DNA from: Dehalococcoidales bacterium
GTDB taxonomy: Bacteria > Chloroflexota > Dehalococcoidia > Dehalococcoidales > UBA3254
DNA length: 64,000 nucleotides
Direction: 5' to 3'
Assembly: GCA_016926695.1 (NCBI GenBank)
Contig: JAFGOB010000086.1
Span: 1 to 64,000, forward strand
Each line of letters begins with the position of its first letter. Within the stretch, counting starts at the first letter, position 1. The notes beneath the pieces are model-generated. The model made no database searches and was not told the DNA's origin. It worked only from the letters and a program-made list of their open reading frames with translations. Shown piece by piece: positions 15,990-25,626 of this stretch. The position numbers were made by a program, and so were the translations under genes.

Positions 15990-18446
15990 ATGACTGAAAA
16001 ATATTATCCTCAAGATATAGAAAAAAAGTGGCAGGAAAAATGGGCTGAAGACAGCCTTTATGAGCCTCAAGACTTTAGCGACCGCCCGAAATGGTACGCA
16101 CTGACGATGTTTCCCTACACCTCCGGCGACCTGCATATCGGACACTGGTATGCCATGGCGCCGTCGGATGTCCACGCGCGTTATAAAAGAATGCAGGGAT
16201 TCAATGTGCTTCATCCAATCGGTTTTGATTCTTTCGGTCTGCCGGCGGAAAATGCCGCTATCAAGCGGGGAATACATCCCTTTACCTGGACTATGAACAA
16301 TATAGATAACATGCGCCGCCAGCTTAAGACCATGGGCGCTATACATAACTGGAGCCGGGAAGTAATCACCTGTATGCCCGAATATTACAAGTGGACGCAG
16401 TGGTTTTTCTTGAAGCTTTATGAAGCTGGTTTGGCTTACAGGGCCAACGCGCCTGTTAACTGGTGTCCCGGCTGCCAGACTGTGCTGGCCAATGAACAGG
16501 TGGTTGAAGGCTTCTGTGAAAGGTGCGAGTCGGCTGTTGTTAAACGTGACCTTGAGCAGTGGTTTTTCCGTATTACCCGTTATGCCGATGAGCTGATGCA
16601 GCATGAAAGCCTGGACTGGCCCGAACGCATCAAGATTATGCAGAGGAACTGGGTGGGCCGCAGCGAAGGGACCGAAATCTCCTTCGCCCTGGATTGCCCC
16701 GCTACGGAAGAAAAGGAAATTCGCGTCTTTACCACCCGTCCAGATACAGTGTATGGGGTCACCTTCATGGTACTGGCGCCGGAACATCCGCTGGTGGGAA
16801 GGATTACCACACCGGACCGCAAGGCGGCGGTAGAAGACTATATAGACAGGACCTGCCGCCATAGCGAGATCGAGCGCCTGTCCATCGAAAAAGAGAAAGA
16901 TGGTGTCTTTACCGGCGCCTATGTCCTGAACCGGCTGACCGGCGAAAAAGTGCCGGTCTGGATTGCCGATTACGTTCTGACCAGCTACGGCACCGGGGCT
17001 GTAATGGCCGTTCCCGCCCATGATACCCGTGATTTCGCTTTTGCCGTGAAATACGGTTTACTTGTGAAAGTCGTCATCTCACCCCCGGATTGGGACCATA
17101 ACGATCTGAAAGAGGCTTACACCGAGCCGGGTATCATGGTCAATTCCGAACGGTTTGACGGGATCCCCAGCCAGGATGGTATAAAAGCGGTAACGAAATA
17201 CCTGGAAGAGCAAGGCTGGGGCAAGGGAACGGTCAGCTACAAACTGCGTGACTGGCTGATATCCCGCCAGCGCTACTGGGGCGCTCCCATCCCCATTATT
17301 TACTGCCCGAAGTGCGGTACGGTACCTGTCCCCGAGAGCGACCTGCCGGTCACATTGCCAGAAGATGCCGAGTTCAAACCCACCGGTGAGTCTCCCTTGA
17401 AGTATAATCAAAAGTTTGTTAATACCACCTGTCCGAAGTGCGGCGCCCCCGCCAGGCGGGAGACGGATACTCTTGATACCTTCATGTGTTCCTCATGGTA
17501 TTTTTTCCGCTATACCAGTCCTAAAGAGGAAGAAGTACCCTTTATATCAGAAAATATCAAATACTGGATGCCGGTAGACCTGTATACCGGCGGAGCTGAA
17601 CATGCGGTGATGCACCTCTTCTATGCTCGTTTTTTTACCAAGGCTATCCGCGATATCGGTCTCATTGATTTCGGTGAACCTTTTCTGCATCTATTCAACC
17701 AGGGTACCATTATCTCCCAGCATATGAAAATGAGCAAGTCCCGCGGCAACGTGGTAAATCCGGATGACTATGTTGCCCAGATGGGAGCTGATACCGTACG
17801 GGCTTACCTTATGTTTATTGCGCCCTGGGAACGGGGAGGTGACTGGAATGACAGCGGCATCAGCGGGGTGTCCCGCTGGCTGAACCGCGTCTGGAACCAG
17901 GTGCTGGAGGAATACAACACCAATCCCGGTGTCCCCCCGGATTCTCAGAAAAAGGCTGAACAGGACCTGCTGCGTTTTACTCACCAGACCATCAGGTCCG
18001 TGACGGAAGATATCGAAAAAATCCGCTTTAATACCATGATCGCCTCCCTGATGGAATTTACTAACTACCTGGATGATGTCAGGACGGCGGGCAGTGTGGG
18101 ACAGGATGTCTGGAAGCAGGCCACAGATACGCTTATGCTTCTGATTGCGCCTACCGCACCCCACATGGCCGAAGAGCTCTGGATGAAGTCAGGTTACAGC
18201 TACAGTATTCATAATCAGAAGTGGCCCGCCTGGGATCGTGAACTGGTCCGGGTTGAGCAGGTTACCCTCGTTATCCAGGTCAACGGAAAGCTGCGCGATC
18301 GGTTCGCAGTTCCGGTGCAGATAAGCGAGGAAGAGGCCAAAAAGCTGGCTATGGAAAGTCCGAAGGTTAAACCTCATATCGAGGGCAGACGGCTTGTGAA
18401 CGCGATATATGTTCCCCGAAAGCTGGTCAACCTGGTGGTAAAGTAG
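15990..18446 (+). CDS. leuS: Leucyl-tRNA synthetase
   Basis: This 818-residue class I synthetase charges tRNA-Leu. The HIGH motif appears as HIGH in SGDLHIGHW near residue 48 and the KMSKS motif as MKMSKSRGNVVNPD near residue 580. A zinc-ribbon CPGC...CERC lies near 160-185, and the editing domain contains the usual T-rich stretch (FTTRPDTVYGVTFM) near 245. AGGAG precedes the ATG by 11 bases. The next gene begins 2 bp after the stop codon, so they form an operon. Confidence 0.97.
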   Translation: MTEKYYPQDIEKKWQEKWAEDSLYEPQDFSDRPKWYALTMFPYTSGDLHIGHWYAMAPSDVHARYKRMQGFNVLHPIGFDSFGLPAENAAIKRGIHPFTWTMNNIDNMRRQLKTMGAIHNWSREVITCMPEYYKWTQWFFLKLYEAGLAYRANAPVNWCPGCQTVLANEQVVEGFCERCESAVVKRDLEQWFFRITRYADELMQHESLDWPERIKIMQRNWVGRSEGTEISFALDCPATEEKEIRVFTTRPDTVYGVTFMVLAPEHPLVGRITTPDRKAAVEDYIDRTCRHSEIERLSIEKEKDGVFTGAYVLNRLTGEKVPVWIADYVLTSYGTGAVMAVPAHDTRDFAFAVKYGLLVKVVISPPDWDHNDLKEAYTEPGIMVNSERFDGIPSQDGIKAVTKYLEEQGWGKGTVSYKLRDWLISRQRYWGAPIPIIYCPKCGTVPVPESDLPVTLPEDAEFKPTGESPLKYNQKFVNTTCPKCGAPARRETDTLDTFMCSSWYFFRYTSPKEEEVPFISENIKYWMPVDLYTGGAEHAVMHLFYARFFTKAIRDIGLIDFGEPFLHLFNQGTIISQHMKMSKSRGNVVNPDDYVAQMGADTVRAYLMFIAPWERGGDWNDSGISGVSRWLNRVWNQVLEEYNTNPGVPPDSQKKAEQDLLRFTHQTIRSVTEDIEKIRFNTMIASLMEFTNYLDDVRTAGSVGQDVWKQATDTLMLLIAPTAPHMAEELWMKSGYSYSIHNQKWPAWDRELVRVEQVTLVIQVNGKLRDRFAVPVQISEEEAKKLAMESPKVKPHIEGRRLVNAIYVPRKLVNLVVK

Positions 18447-18448
18447 AA

Positions 18449-19120
18449 TTGACGGAAGTCAATATTGCATCCAATCTGGATATATTGAGGAAAAATATTG
18501 CCCGGGCCTGCCTGAAAGCTGGACGCTCTCCCGACGAGGTCACGCTGATTGCCGTAACCAAAACTGTCGGTACTACTGCCGTGGAAGAAGCCTTCAATCT
18601 GGGCATACGCCATTTTGGAGAAAACCGCGTACAGGAGGCTGAACGTAAGATAAGAGGGCTTTCGCATCTTCAACCCCGTCCCGCGTGGCATATGATCGGG
18701 CATCTACAGTCCAACAAGGTAAAAGCCGCGCTGGATCTTTTTGATATAATTCAGAGTGTGGACTCTCTGGATAAAGCGAATTTGATCAATCGGCGCGTAC
18801 AGAGGAAAATTCCGGTGCTGTTACAGGTTAATGTATCAGGTGAAAAGACCAAGGGGGGCTTTTTACCTGAGGAAATGAAGGGTGTAGTGGCGGCTGTTTC
18901 TCTTCTGCCTAATCTGGAAATCAAGGGCTTGATGACCATTGCCCCTGCGGTCGAAGATGCTGAGGAGGTAAGGGGCGTCTTTCGTAAAATGAGGGAGTTG
19001 CGCGACTTATTCGGCCTGGAACATCTATCCATGGGAATGACTGAAGATTTTGAGGTGGCTATAGAAGAAGGGGCTACCATGATCAGGATCGGCAGGGCAA
19101 TTTTTGGAGAGCGGGGCTGA
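18449..19120 (+). CDS. YggS family pyridoxal phosphate homeostasis protein
   Basis: This PLP-binding TIM-barrel protein of 223 residues belongs to the YggS/PROSC family, which buffers pyridoxal phosphate and has no proven enzyme activity. The PLP lysine is in LIAVTKTV near residue 35. Other signatures are FGENRVQEAERKI, WHMIGHLQSNK and SMGMTEDFEVAIEEGATMIRIG. The start is a TTG 2 bases after the leuS stop; a GGTGG at the end of leuS can serve as its ribosome binding site. Pairing with leuS is a chance of this lineage as far as I know. Confidence 0.93.
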   Translation: MTEVNIASNLDILRKNIARACLKAGRSPDEVTLIAVTKTVGTTAVEEAFNLGIRHFGENRVQEAERKIRGLSHLQPRPAWHMIGHLQSNKVKAALDLFDIIQSVDSLDKANLINRRVQRKIPVLLQVNVSGEKTKGGFLPEEMKGVVAAVSLLPNLEIKGLMTIAPAVEDAEEVRGVFRKMRELRDLFGLEHLSMGMTEDFEVAIEEGATMIRIGRAIFGERG

Positions 19121-19187
19121 TTGACGATGATTTTACATGAAAACAATATGGCGTCGAAAAGACGGCGTTGAAAGGGGAGGAAGTGAA

Positions 19188-21038
19188 ATGTTGAACGGGT
19201 ACATGGGAAAAATATTGTGGGTGGACCTGAATAATCAGACCTGCGGTGATGAACCTCTTGACGAAAAGACCTGCCGCCAGTATATCGGGGGCTATGGCTT
19301 GGGGGCGAAAGTCATTTTTGACAGGCAGAAGGCGGGTGTGGACCCCCTCGGTCCGGATAATATCCTTGGATTCGTCACCGGTGTGCTTACCGGCACTCCG
19401 GCTCTGGGAGCGTCCAGATACGCGGTAGTCGGAAAGTCGCCCCTCACCGGCACATGGGGTGACGCCAATTCCGGAGGAGATTTCGGTCCAGCACTCAGAT
19501 TTGCGGGCTATGATGCCGTATTTGTCCGCGGTATAGCGGAAAAGCCGGTTTATGTTTATATTGACAATGGTAAGGCTGTTATCAAAGATGCTTCCCATAT
19601 CTGGGGAAAAGACACCTATGAGACCGAGGATATTCTTAAAAGTGAGATGGGAGACGATATTGAGGTGGCCTGCATCGGTCCTTCCGGTGAAAAGTTGTCC
19701 CTGATCGCCGCTGTAATCAACAATAAAGGCCGGGCGGCGGGACGTTCCGGACTGGGAGCTTTGATGGGCTCCAAGAAACTGAAGGCCGTGGTTGTTAAGG
19801 GTAAGCTGGAAATTCCTCTTTTTAATAGAGCCGCGGCAAACGAAATGCGTAAAAAATATGCTGCCCAATTGACCGGTCCGGTTGTAGGTCTGCGAGCCTT
19901 CGGCACTCCCAGTATATTGGAACGCTGCGCTGCCAGCGGAGATTCACCGGTGAAAAACTGGGCGGGAGCCATAAATATTGATTTTCCTCAGTTTGAGAAG
20001 ATCGGGGCCAATGCGGTCATAGCCTTACAGGAGAAACGTTATGGCTGCTGGCACTGCGTTGTAGGCTGCGGTGGGCATATGAAAGCCGGTACCGGGGAAT
20101 ACAAATATGCCGCCGGGAGCCATAAACCCGAATACGAGACACTGGCTATCTTCGGCACCAATTTACTTAACGATAATCTTGAATCGATAATCATGGCCAA
20201 TGATATCTGCAATCGCTACGGTCTGGATACTATCTCCGCCGGCGCTACCATTGCTTACACCCTTGAATGCTATGATAAAGGTTTGATAACCAGAGAGGAC
20301 ACCGATGGGATCGAGATGACGTGGGGCAACCATCATTCCATACTGGATATGCTCGAGAAACTGGCCCGACGGGAAGGTTTCGGCCATATCCTGGCGGATG
20401 GAACACAAAAGGCGGCGGAAAGGATAGGCAAAGGCTCCGAGCAGTACGCCATGCACATTCACGGACAGGAGTACGCCGCCCACGATCCCCGCAGGGCCTA
20501 TCCCTTCGCGGCGGCTTACAGGATGGATGCTACGCCGGGGCGGCATACGCGTGATAGCGGCATGCCCCTGGGTGGACTGGACAAACCGCCCTTTGATCCC
20601 AACTCCTTCACCGGCAGGGCCCCGGCCCAGAAAGTAGGAATGGCCTTTTTCCACGTCATAGATAGCTGTGGATGCTGTCATTTTGTCATCGGCAGCACGG
20701 GTAATGCCGGCATAATGATCGATTTTATCAATGTCGCTACCGGATGGGACATGACCGTGGATGAAGCTGTCAGGACAGGAGAGCGGATAGCCAACATCCG
20801 GCATTGTTTTAATGTGCGTGAAGGTCTTAACTTAATACAATACAAGAGTCCGGACAGGATGATCGGGAATCCGCCACTGAAGGAAGGGCCTATCGCCGGG
20901 AGGACGGTCGATGAGGAAATGGTGGTCCGTGAGTTCTGCCAGGCCATGGACTGGGACCTTAAAGACGCTCGTCCTTCCAGGGAAAAACTGGCTGAGCTGG
21001 ATATGGATTATGCAGCCAGGGTTATCTGGGGCAATTAG
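19188..21038 (+). CDS. Aldehyde:ferredoxin oxidoreductase family protein (tungsten enzyme)
   Basis: This 616-residue protein belongs to the AOR family, which carries a tungsten- or molybdenum-bis-pterin and one [4Fe-4S] cluster. Family members oxidise aldehydes to acids with ferredoxin or, in specialised forms, reduce aromatic CoA esters. The N-terminal YIGGYGLGAKV and the pterin-binding region GRAAGRSGLGALMGSKKLKA are typical. Cluster ligands are C-x2-C-x3-C in GCWHCVVGC, and the fourth Cys is probably in IDSCGCC. GGGAGG is 8 bases before the ATG at 19188; an in-frame ATG at 19137 lacks one. It follows yggS by 67 bp. Substrate unknown. Confidence 0.9.
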   Translation: MLNGYMGKILWVDLNNQTCGDEPLDEKTCRQYIGGYGLGAKVIFDRQKAGVDPLGPDNILGFVTGVLTGTPALGASRYAVVGKSPLTGTWGDANSGGDFGPALRFAGYDAVFVRGIAEKPVYVYIDNGKAVIKDASHIWGKDTYETEDILKSEMGDDIEVACIGPSGEKLSLIAAVINNKGRAAGRSGLGALMGSKKLKAVVVKGKLEIPLFNRAAANEMRKKYAAQLTGPVVGLRAFGTPSILERCAASGDSPVKNWAGAINIDFPQFEKIGANAVIALQEKRYGCWHCVVGCGGHMKAGTGEYKYAAGSHKPEYETLAIFGTNLLNDNLESIIMANDICNRYGLDTISAGATIAYTLECYDKGLITREDTDGIEMTWGNHHSILDMLEKLARREGFGHILADGTQKAAERIGKGSEQYAMHIHGQEYAAHDPRRAYPFAAAYRMDATPGRHTRDSGMPLGGLDKPPFDPNSFTGRAPAQKVGMAFFHVIDSCGCCHFVIGSTGNAGIMIDFINVATGWDMTVDEAVRTGERIANIRHCFNVREGLNLIQYKSPDRMIGNPPLKEGPIAGRTVDEEMVVREFCQAMDWDLKDARPSREKLAELDMDYAARVIWGN

Positions 21039-21099
21039 TCGGGACAACGATGACTGATTAGGTCATGAGACGGAGAGCCTCCGGTATTATATATGCCGG

Positions 21100-21128
21100 T
21101 TGACAAATAGCACTTCCTGGGCTATATT
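21100..21128 (+). promoter_or_regulatory. Strong sigma70-type promoter
   Basis: TTGACA, 17 bases, TATATT, close to consensus. The transcript should start near 21135 and carry GGGAGGA at 21161-21167 before the ATG at 21177. Confidence 0.7.
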
Positions 21129-21176
21129 CAAGCGATACTATTCATTTTCTTACCAGAATAGGGAGGATTATTTTTA

Positions 21177-22481
21177 ATGACAACCAGTACAAATCAGGAG
21201 TATGCTAAAAAATTACAGGCCTGGAGGGATGAAATCCAGAACAGGACCGGAAAAATCACGGAGCAGCTCTTTAAAGAAAGAGATCAAAGGGTCAGGGATA
21301 GTTTCGACCTGAAGGATACTGACAGGATTCCGTTATGGCTGATTGCGGAGAACAACCCTCGCCTGGGCCTTCCTCCGGCAGCGGCATTCTATGATCCGGC
21401 CGCCTGGAAAGAAGCCCTCACCAGAGAGATTATCAATTTCGAACCGGATTTTTATATGGCTATTATGGGCTCTTCCGGCCCGTCCTGGGAAGCTCTTGGC
21501 GTCACCAACAAACTATGGCCGGGCGGTCCGTTGCCGCCCGATTACGAGTACCAGTTTGTTGAAAAGGAAAATATGAAGGTGGAGGAATACGACCTCTTTC
21601 TTTCTGATCCTTCCGATTTCATCGTACGCCACTTCCTGCCGCGCGTATATAATTGCCTGGCGCCTCTTTCCAAGCTTCCTCCCCTCAGCCAGATGTACGG
21701 CAGCTTTGATTTTATTACAACCTTATTTGCCAGCCCGGAATTCGCAGAGATGGCTAAAGCCCTGGCGAAATCAGGCCGGGAGCTGGAAAAACACAGATCG
21801 GCTATAGGCGATGCCCAGGCAGATCTGGCCAGCCTGGGTTTCCCGGATATGGGCCCGGGGGGAAGTGTAGGATTCGTTCCTTTCGATACCGTTTCAAGCT
21901 TTTTCAGAGGTATGAAGGGTTCAATGCTGGATATGTACCGGCGGCCGGATAAGCTGATTCAGGCTTGCGATACGGTCCTTGCTAAGCAGATAGCTGCCAT
22001 CGTACCCGCTGATCCAGAAAAAAAGGGAATTACAAAAAGAGTCGGTATTCCTCTCTGGCGGGGTGATTGCGCCTTTATGTCCGATGAACAATTCAAGAAG
22101 TTCTATTGGCCGGGATTCAAAAAGGTCCTGGAGGCTGCCATCGGTAACTCATATATCCCTATTCCCTTTTTCGAGGCGCGTTTTGGTAAACGGCTGGAGC
22201 ATCTTCTGGAGTTGCCCAAAGGGAAGATGGCGGCCGTAGTAGAGCATATGGATATTATCCCCGCTATGGAGATGCTGGGCGATCATGTCTGTATCCTGGG
22301 AAAACCTCCGGTTTCATTATTTTACTCCTCAATACAGGAGACCAAAGACTATTATCGTGATTTGATGAAGCAATTGAGCAAGAAAAGGGGTCTGATGCTT
22401 AGAATAGCACTTCCGCAAAGTGCCCCCGTAGAGGAACTCAAAAAGATGGTGGAAGAAATCAGGGGGTACTGCCGGTGCTAG
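21177..22481 (+). CDS. URO-D family protein, possible corrinoid methyltransferase
   Basis: This 434-residue protein has the uroporphyrinogen decarboxylase-like TIM-barrel fold by pattern: RVRDSFDLKDTDRIPLWL at the start of the domain and the central GSFDFITTLF. In anaerobes, many such proteins transfer methyl groups from methoxy or methylamine substrates to a corrinoid protein. The zinc-binding His-x-Cys pattern of MtaA/MtbA-type enzymes is not visible, so it is not that subtype. A corrinoid protein gene lies 9 kb away and could be its partner. It has its own strong promoter. Its 3' end overlaps the convergent flavodoxin gene by 23 bases. True heme synthesis seems unlikely given the long N-terminal extension. 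Confidence 0.7.
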   Translation: MTTSTNQEYAKKLQAWRDEIQNRTGKITEQLFKERDQRVRDSFDLKDTDRIPLWLIAENNPRLGLPPAAAFYDPAAWKEALTREIINFEPDFYMAIMGSSGPSWEALGVTNKLWPGGPLPPDYEYQFVEKENMKVEEYDLFLSDPSDFIVRHFLPRVYNCLAPLSKLPPLSQMYGSFDFITTLFASPEFAEMAKALAKSGRELEKHRSAIGDAQADLASLGFPDMGPGGSVGFVPFDTVSSFFRGMKGSMLDMYRRPDKLIQACDTVLAKQIAAIVPADPEKKGITKRVGIPLWRGDCAFMSDEQFKKFYWPGFKKVLEAAIGNSYIPIPFFEARFGKRLEHLLELPKGKMAAVVEHMDIIPAMEMLGDHVCILGKPPVSLFYSSIQETKDYYRDLMKQLSKKRGLMLRIALPQSAPVEELKKMVEEIRGYCRC

Positions 22482-22905
22482 ATAATATTTTCTCCGCGAT
22501 TTTTTTACCGAATTCCTGGTGCTGGCCGGCCCCGCTGGTATTGCCGGCCAGTCTTCCTCTGGGTTCCACAATTTCCATACCGTAAATATTCTCCATGGTA
22601 TCGCTTATCATGCCTACCGCTTCACCGCTCCAGCCCCAGGCGCCGAATGCAGCCCCGATCTTACCCTTCAGATTTGCTTTCTCCAGTTTAAAAAGAAAGG
22701 TCTTCATGGTACCGATCATATCTTTGTGATAGGTCGGAGAGCCCAGGATCACACCTGCATAGTCTGCTAACTCATTGATATCTACTTCGTCTATTCTTTC
22801 CAGTATGACTTCAACTCCCGATTGTTCCATGCCCTGGAGGATGTTTTTCGCTATAGTTTTGGTATTTCCGCTTCTGGTTTCATAGATAATTATCGCTTTC
22901 TGCAT
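22459..22905 (-). CDS. Flavodoxin
   Basis: This 148-residue FMN electron carrier has the phosphate-binding loop ETRSGNTKTIA at 9-19, a GSPTYHKDMIGTM loop near 55-67 and GAWGWSGEA near 88-96, which is close to the flavodoxin domain of F-type flavoproteins. It probably carries electrons at low potential for the oxidoreductases around it. GAGGAG lies 5 bases before the ATG. The gene ends inside the 3' end of the convergent URO-D gene. Confidence 0.88.
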   Translation of the reverse strand: MQKAIIIYETRSGNTKTIAKNILQGMEQSGVEVILERIDEVDINELADYAGVILGSPTYHKDMIGTMKTFLFKLEKANLKGKIGAAFGAWGWSGEAVGMISDTMENIYGMEIVEPRGRLAGNTSGAGQHQEFGKKIAEKILSSTGSTP

Positions 22906-23356
22906 GCTACACTCCTCGAATAAATAAACATTCAGTCATGTCTTTTTTATTTCCCGGGAAAATTCGCATAAATTAGTCCTTGGCAACATGTAATTGGGCT
23001 CTGTTTTCATTATATCCTGATCTTCGTTTTTACTTTATGTATCTTCTTGAAGGACAACTGAAACGTTTGAACGCAGCCGGTATAAAAGACTATATTGATA
23101 ATCTTACCGGAATAGACTAAACTATGGCTATCTGTGAAAAAGCCGCCGGGGGCGGGTATTGTTACAGACTTAAAATCCAGTCTCGTTTATTTTCACATCT
23201 CCCGCTTTTCCAATTTTCAGTCCTTTCCCGTGACGACAAAAATAATACTGTGAACGAAATAGGGGAAGTAATAAGGGAAGAAACAATAATACCAGTTTAT
23301 ACCGCGTAGCTGGTTTTTTATCAATAGATGATTACAGCATATGGAGGTATTATTAC
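22906..23356. other. Intergenic region
   Basis: It separates the flavodoxin gene from the flavoprotein reductase gene. A weak hairpin ACCAG/CTGGT followed by T's lies near 23298-23321. A plus-strand open frame of 61 codons at 23124 has no ribosome binding site. I see nothing else of note. Confidence 0.4.
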
Positions 23357-24736
23357 TTGGAAGAGAAAGATGTGATAGTAATCGGGGGCGGCAGCGCCGG
23401 TTTTTTGGCTGCCCAGCGTGTAGCCATGCATGGCGGGAGTGTGAAGGTGGTAGAAGAAAAGAGGCTGGGCGGCATCTGTCCGAACTGGGGCTGTATCCCC
23501 ATGTGCTTTTTAGAACGCTGTGTAGAGGTTATCAGAACAGCAAGAGAAGCCTATAATGACGGCATCGATACGGGTGAGGTAAAAATTGACTTTGCCCGCA
23601 TGATGAAGGAGAAAAACCGGGTAGTCGGCGGTGTTGTAGAAGGTATGGAAGCCAGGCTGAGGTCCGTTGGTGTCGAGGTGGTCACCGGCGCTGGTAGACT
23701 GCTATCGCCGGCCGAGGTGGAAATTACTTCTGACGGCAGAGGAAAAGAGATAGTCCGGGCCAAAAAAATTATCATAGCGACGGGCTCTACTGCCAGGAGA
23801 TACAGCATACCGGGCGCAACCGGCGCCGGAGTGCTGACCGTCAGGGACTTGCTTGATCTGAAGGAGCTTCCCGATAGTCTGGCTGTCATTGGGCGTGGAG
23901 CCGCGGCTGTGGAGCTGGCCGCACTCTGGGCTAATCTGGGCAGCAGGGTTAACCTGATAGCCAGAAAGCGGCCATTGCTGCCTGGTGAGGATGAAGAGCT
24001 GGCGGAACTTGTACGGTCCTATCTTGAAACGGACGGCGTTTGTGTCTATGCCGGAGCGGATGTCCTGGAAATCGGGGACTCGCCGGGAGGTAAAGCCGTC
24101 AATATATCATATAAAGGTAACAGGCATACAGTGGAAGCCCGGTTTGTAGTTTTTGCTCTCGGGCAGAATCCAAATATTGAAAGTCTGGGACTTGAGAACG
24201 CCGGTGTTGTTTCAGGTGAGGACGGAATCAAAACAGACGAAATGATGGAGACCAGTACCAGGGGTATCTACGCCGCAGGCGACGTCACCGGAGGTATGAT
24301 GCTGGCCAGCATTGCCATGAAGCAGGGGACTGTCGCTGCTGATAACGCCATGGGTAAGAAAAACCCTATCGATTACCGCGTGGTACCGCGGTTCATCCGT
24401 ACATTACCCCCTCTTGCCTCGGTAGGTTTGACGGAAGCACAAGCTAGAGAGAATGGTCTGAATATCAGGATAGGCAGATGTCCCTTCGAACTGAACCCTA
24501 AAGCCCGTATACTTAGAGAAAGCCGGGGACTGGTAAAGATTATCGCAGATGAAGTAACGGAAGAGGTTTTTGGCGTTCATATACTCGGCGCTCAGGCCAC
24601 CGAGTTGATACACGAACCTGCTGCGATCATGAAAATGAGGGGTTCCGTAATGGATATCGCATCTCTCGTCCATGCTCATCCCTGCCTGCACGAATCAATT
24701 CAGCGAGCGGCACAGAGCATGCTCGGCAAAACATAA
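23357..24736 (+). CDS. Pyridine nucleotide-disulfide oxidoreductase (dihydrolipoamide dehydrogenase-like)
   Basis: This 459-residue FAD protein has the fold of dihydrolipoamide dehydrogenase and mercuric reductase. The FAD motif is GGGSAGFLAA at 10-19. The redox-active pair is C41 and C46 (CPNWGC), but the usual Ser-Lys after CIP is replaced by Met-Cys. The NAD motif lies near 178 (VIGRGAAAVELAAL). The C-terminal active-site His and Glu are kept in HAHPCLHES. The start is TTG with GGAGG 9 bases before it. No lipoyl-protein genes are near, so lipoamide may not be its substrate; it may pass electrons to nearby catabolic enzymes. It is followed by the DUF169 gene after 20 bp. Confidence 0.87.
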   Translation: MEEKDVIVIGGGSAGFLAAQRVAMHGGSVKVVEEKRLGGICPNWGCIPMCFLERCVEVIRTAREAYNDGIDTGEVKIDFARMMKEKNRVVGGVVEGMEARLRSVGVEVVTGAGRLLSPAEVEITSDGRGKEIVRAKKIIIATGSTARRYSIPGATGAGVLTVRDLLDLKELPDSLAVIGRGAAAVELAALWANLGSRVNLIARKRPLLPGEDEELAELVRSYLETDGVCVYAGADVLEIGDSPGGKAVNISYKGNRHTVEARFVVFALGQNPNIESLGLENAGVVSGEDGIKTDEMMETSTRGIYAAGDVTGGMMLASIAMKQGTVAADNAMGKKNPIDYRVVPRFIRTLPPLASVGLTEAQARENGLNIRIGRCPFELNPKARILRESRGLVKIIADEVTEEVFGVHILGAQATELIHEPAAIMKMRGSVMDIASLVHAHPCLHESIQRAAQSMLGKT

Positions 24737-24756
24737 AAAAATATCGGGAGGTTGTG

Positions 24757-25515
24757 ATGAAACCAATGCAAACTGATTTCTCCGTTTACCGGAAGTTCAA
24801 CTTCCAGTATCCACCCGTAGCCATCAAATTCCTTTTCTTCAAACCCGACGCTGTAGAGCCGCTTGAAAAAAAACTGGCCCTTTGTGAAATGATTAAAGAA
24901 GCCCAGTTAAGAGAAAAGCCCTTTTTCATGACCGGAGAGGACGAGAACTGCTTCGGAAAATCATTCCTGGGCATGACCGGCGATGGTCCCTCCTTCTCGG
25001 ATGGCGGAGAGCTGGGGATTTTATTCGGGATCTTCCGGGAGCCCCGTGACAACATTAGACTCCGCCGGTTCGATTACAGTATCGATAAAGGAGTTATCAA
25101 CTACGTCGTTTTCTCAAAGCTGGACCAGTTGAACTTCGAACCGGATATCCTGTTCATCCTGGCTGATACCGGCCAGACGGAAATAATACTCAGGGCAATG
25201 ACCTATTCAACCGGTGAAATGTATGAGAGCAAATTGACGACTATAGGGGGATGTTCCTGGTTGTTTGCTTACCCCTATCTCAGCGGCAAGGTGAATTTTA
25301 CCACCACCGGCCTGTCTTTCGGAATGAAGAGCAGGAAGGTATTCCCCGAGGGGCGGATGCTTATTTCCATCCCTTATCAATGGATACCGACTATAACCCG
25401 GAACCTGGAAGAAATGGAATGGGTGCTTCCGTCATTCACCATGTGTACCGACGATTTCCTGAAATATGAAAAGAATCTGATTAAAGACCTGTTGATGAGA
25501 GTAAAGGAAGCATAA
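24757..25515 (+). CDS. DUF169 family protein
   Basis: This 252-residue protein shows the pattern of the DUF169 (COG2043) family: PPVAIKFLF near the N-terminus, a Cys-containing helix (LALCEMIKEAQ), ENCFGKSFLGM and a C-terminal IPYQWIPTI. The function of the family is not known. GGGAGG lies 7 bases before the ATG at 24757, which I prefer to the GTG one codon earlier. It is tightly spaced behind the flavoprotein reductase gene, and an acyl-CoA dehydrogenase gene follows, so all three may act together. Confidence 0.75.
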   Translation: MKPMQTDFSVYRKFNFQYPPVAIKFLFFKPDAVEPLEKKLALCEMIKEAQLREKPFFMTGEDENCFGKSFLGMTGDGPSFSDGGELGILFGIFREPRDNIRLRRFDYSIDKGVINYVVFSKLDQLNFEPDILFILADTGQTEIILRAMTYSTGEMYESKLTTIGGCSWLFAYPYLSGKVNFTTTGLSFGMKSRKVFPEGRMLISIPYQWIPTITRNLEEMEWVLPSFTMCTDDFLKYEKNLIKDLLMRVKEA

Positions 25516-25626
25516 TACTCCGGATTTCAGTTCAAAAAAGGGCGGCTGATTACACCAGTTTGTCTATTCCGGCTTTAATCTGGTAGTCTATAAGACTGAA
25601 GGAAAAATCATAAGAAGGGGGATGCC

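Noticed and set aside
15891..17021. 376-codon frame on the minus strand opposite leuS
   Set aside because: It lies antisense to the conserved leuS coding sequence, has no ribosome binding site and shows no protein pattern.
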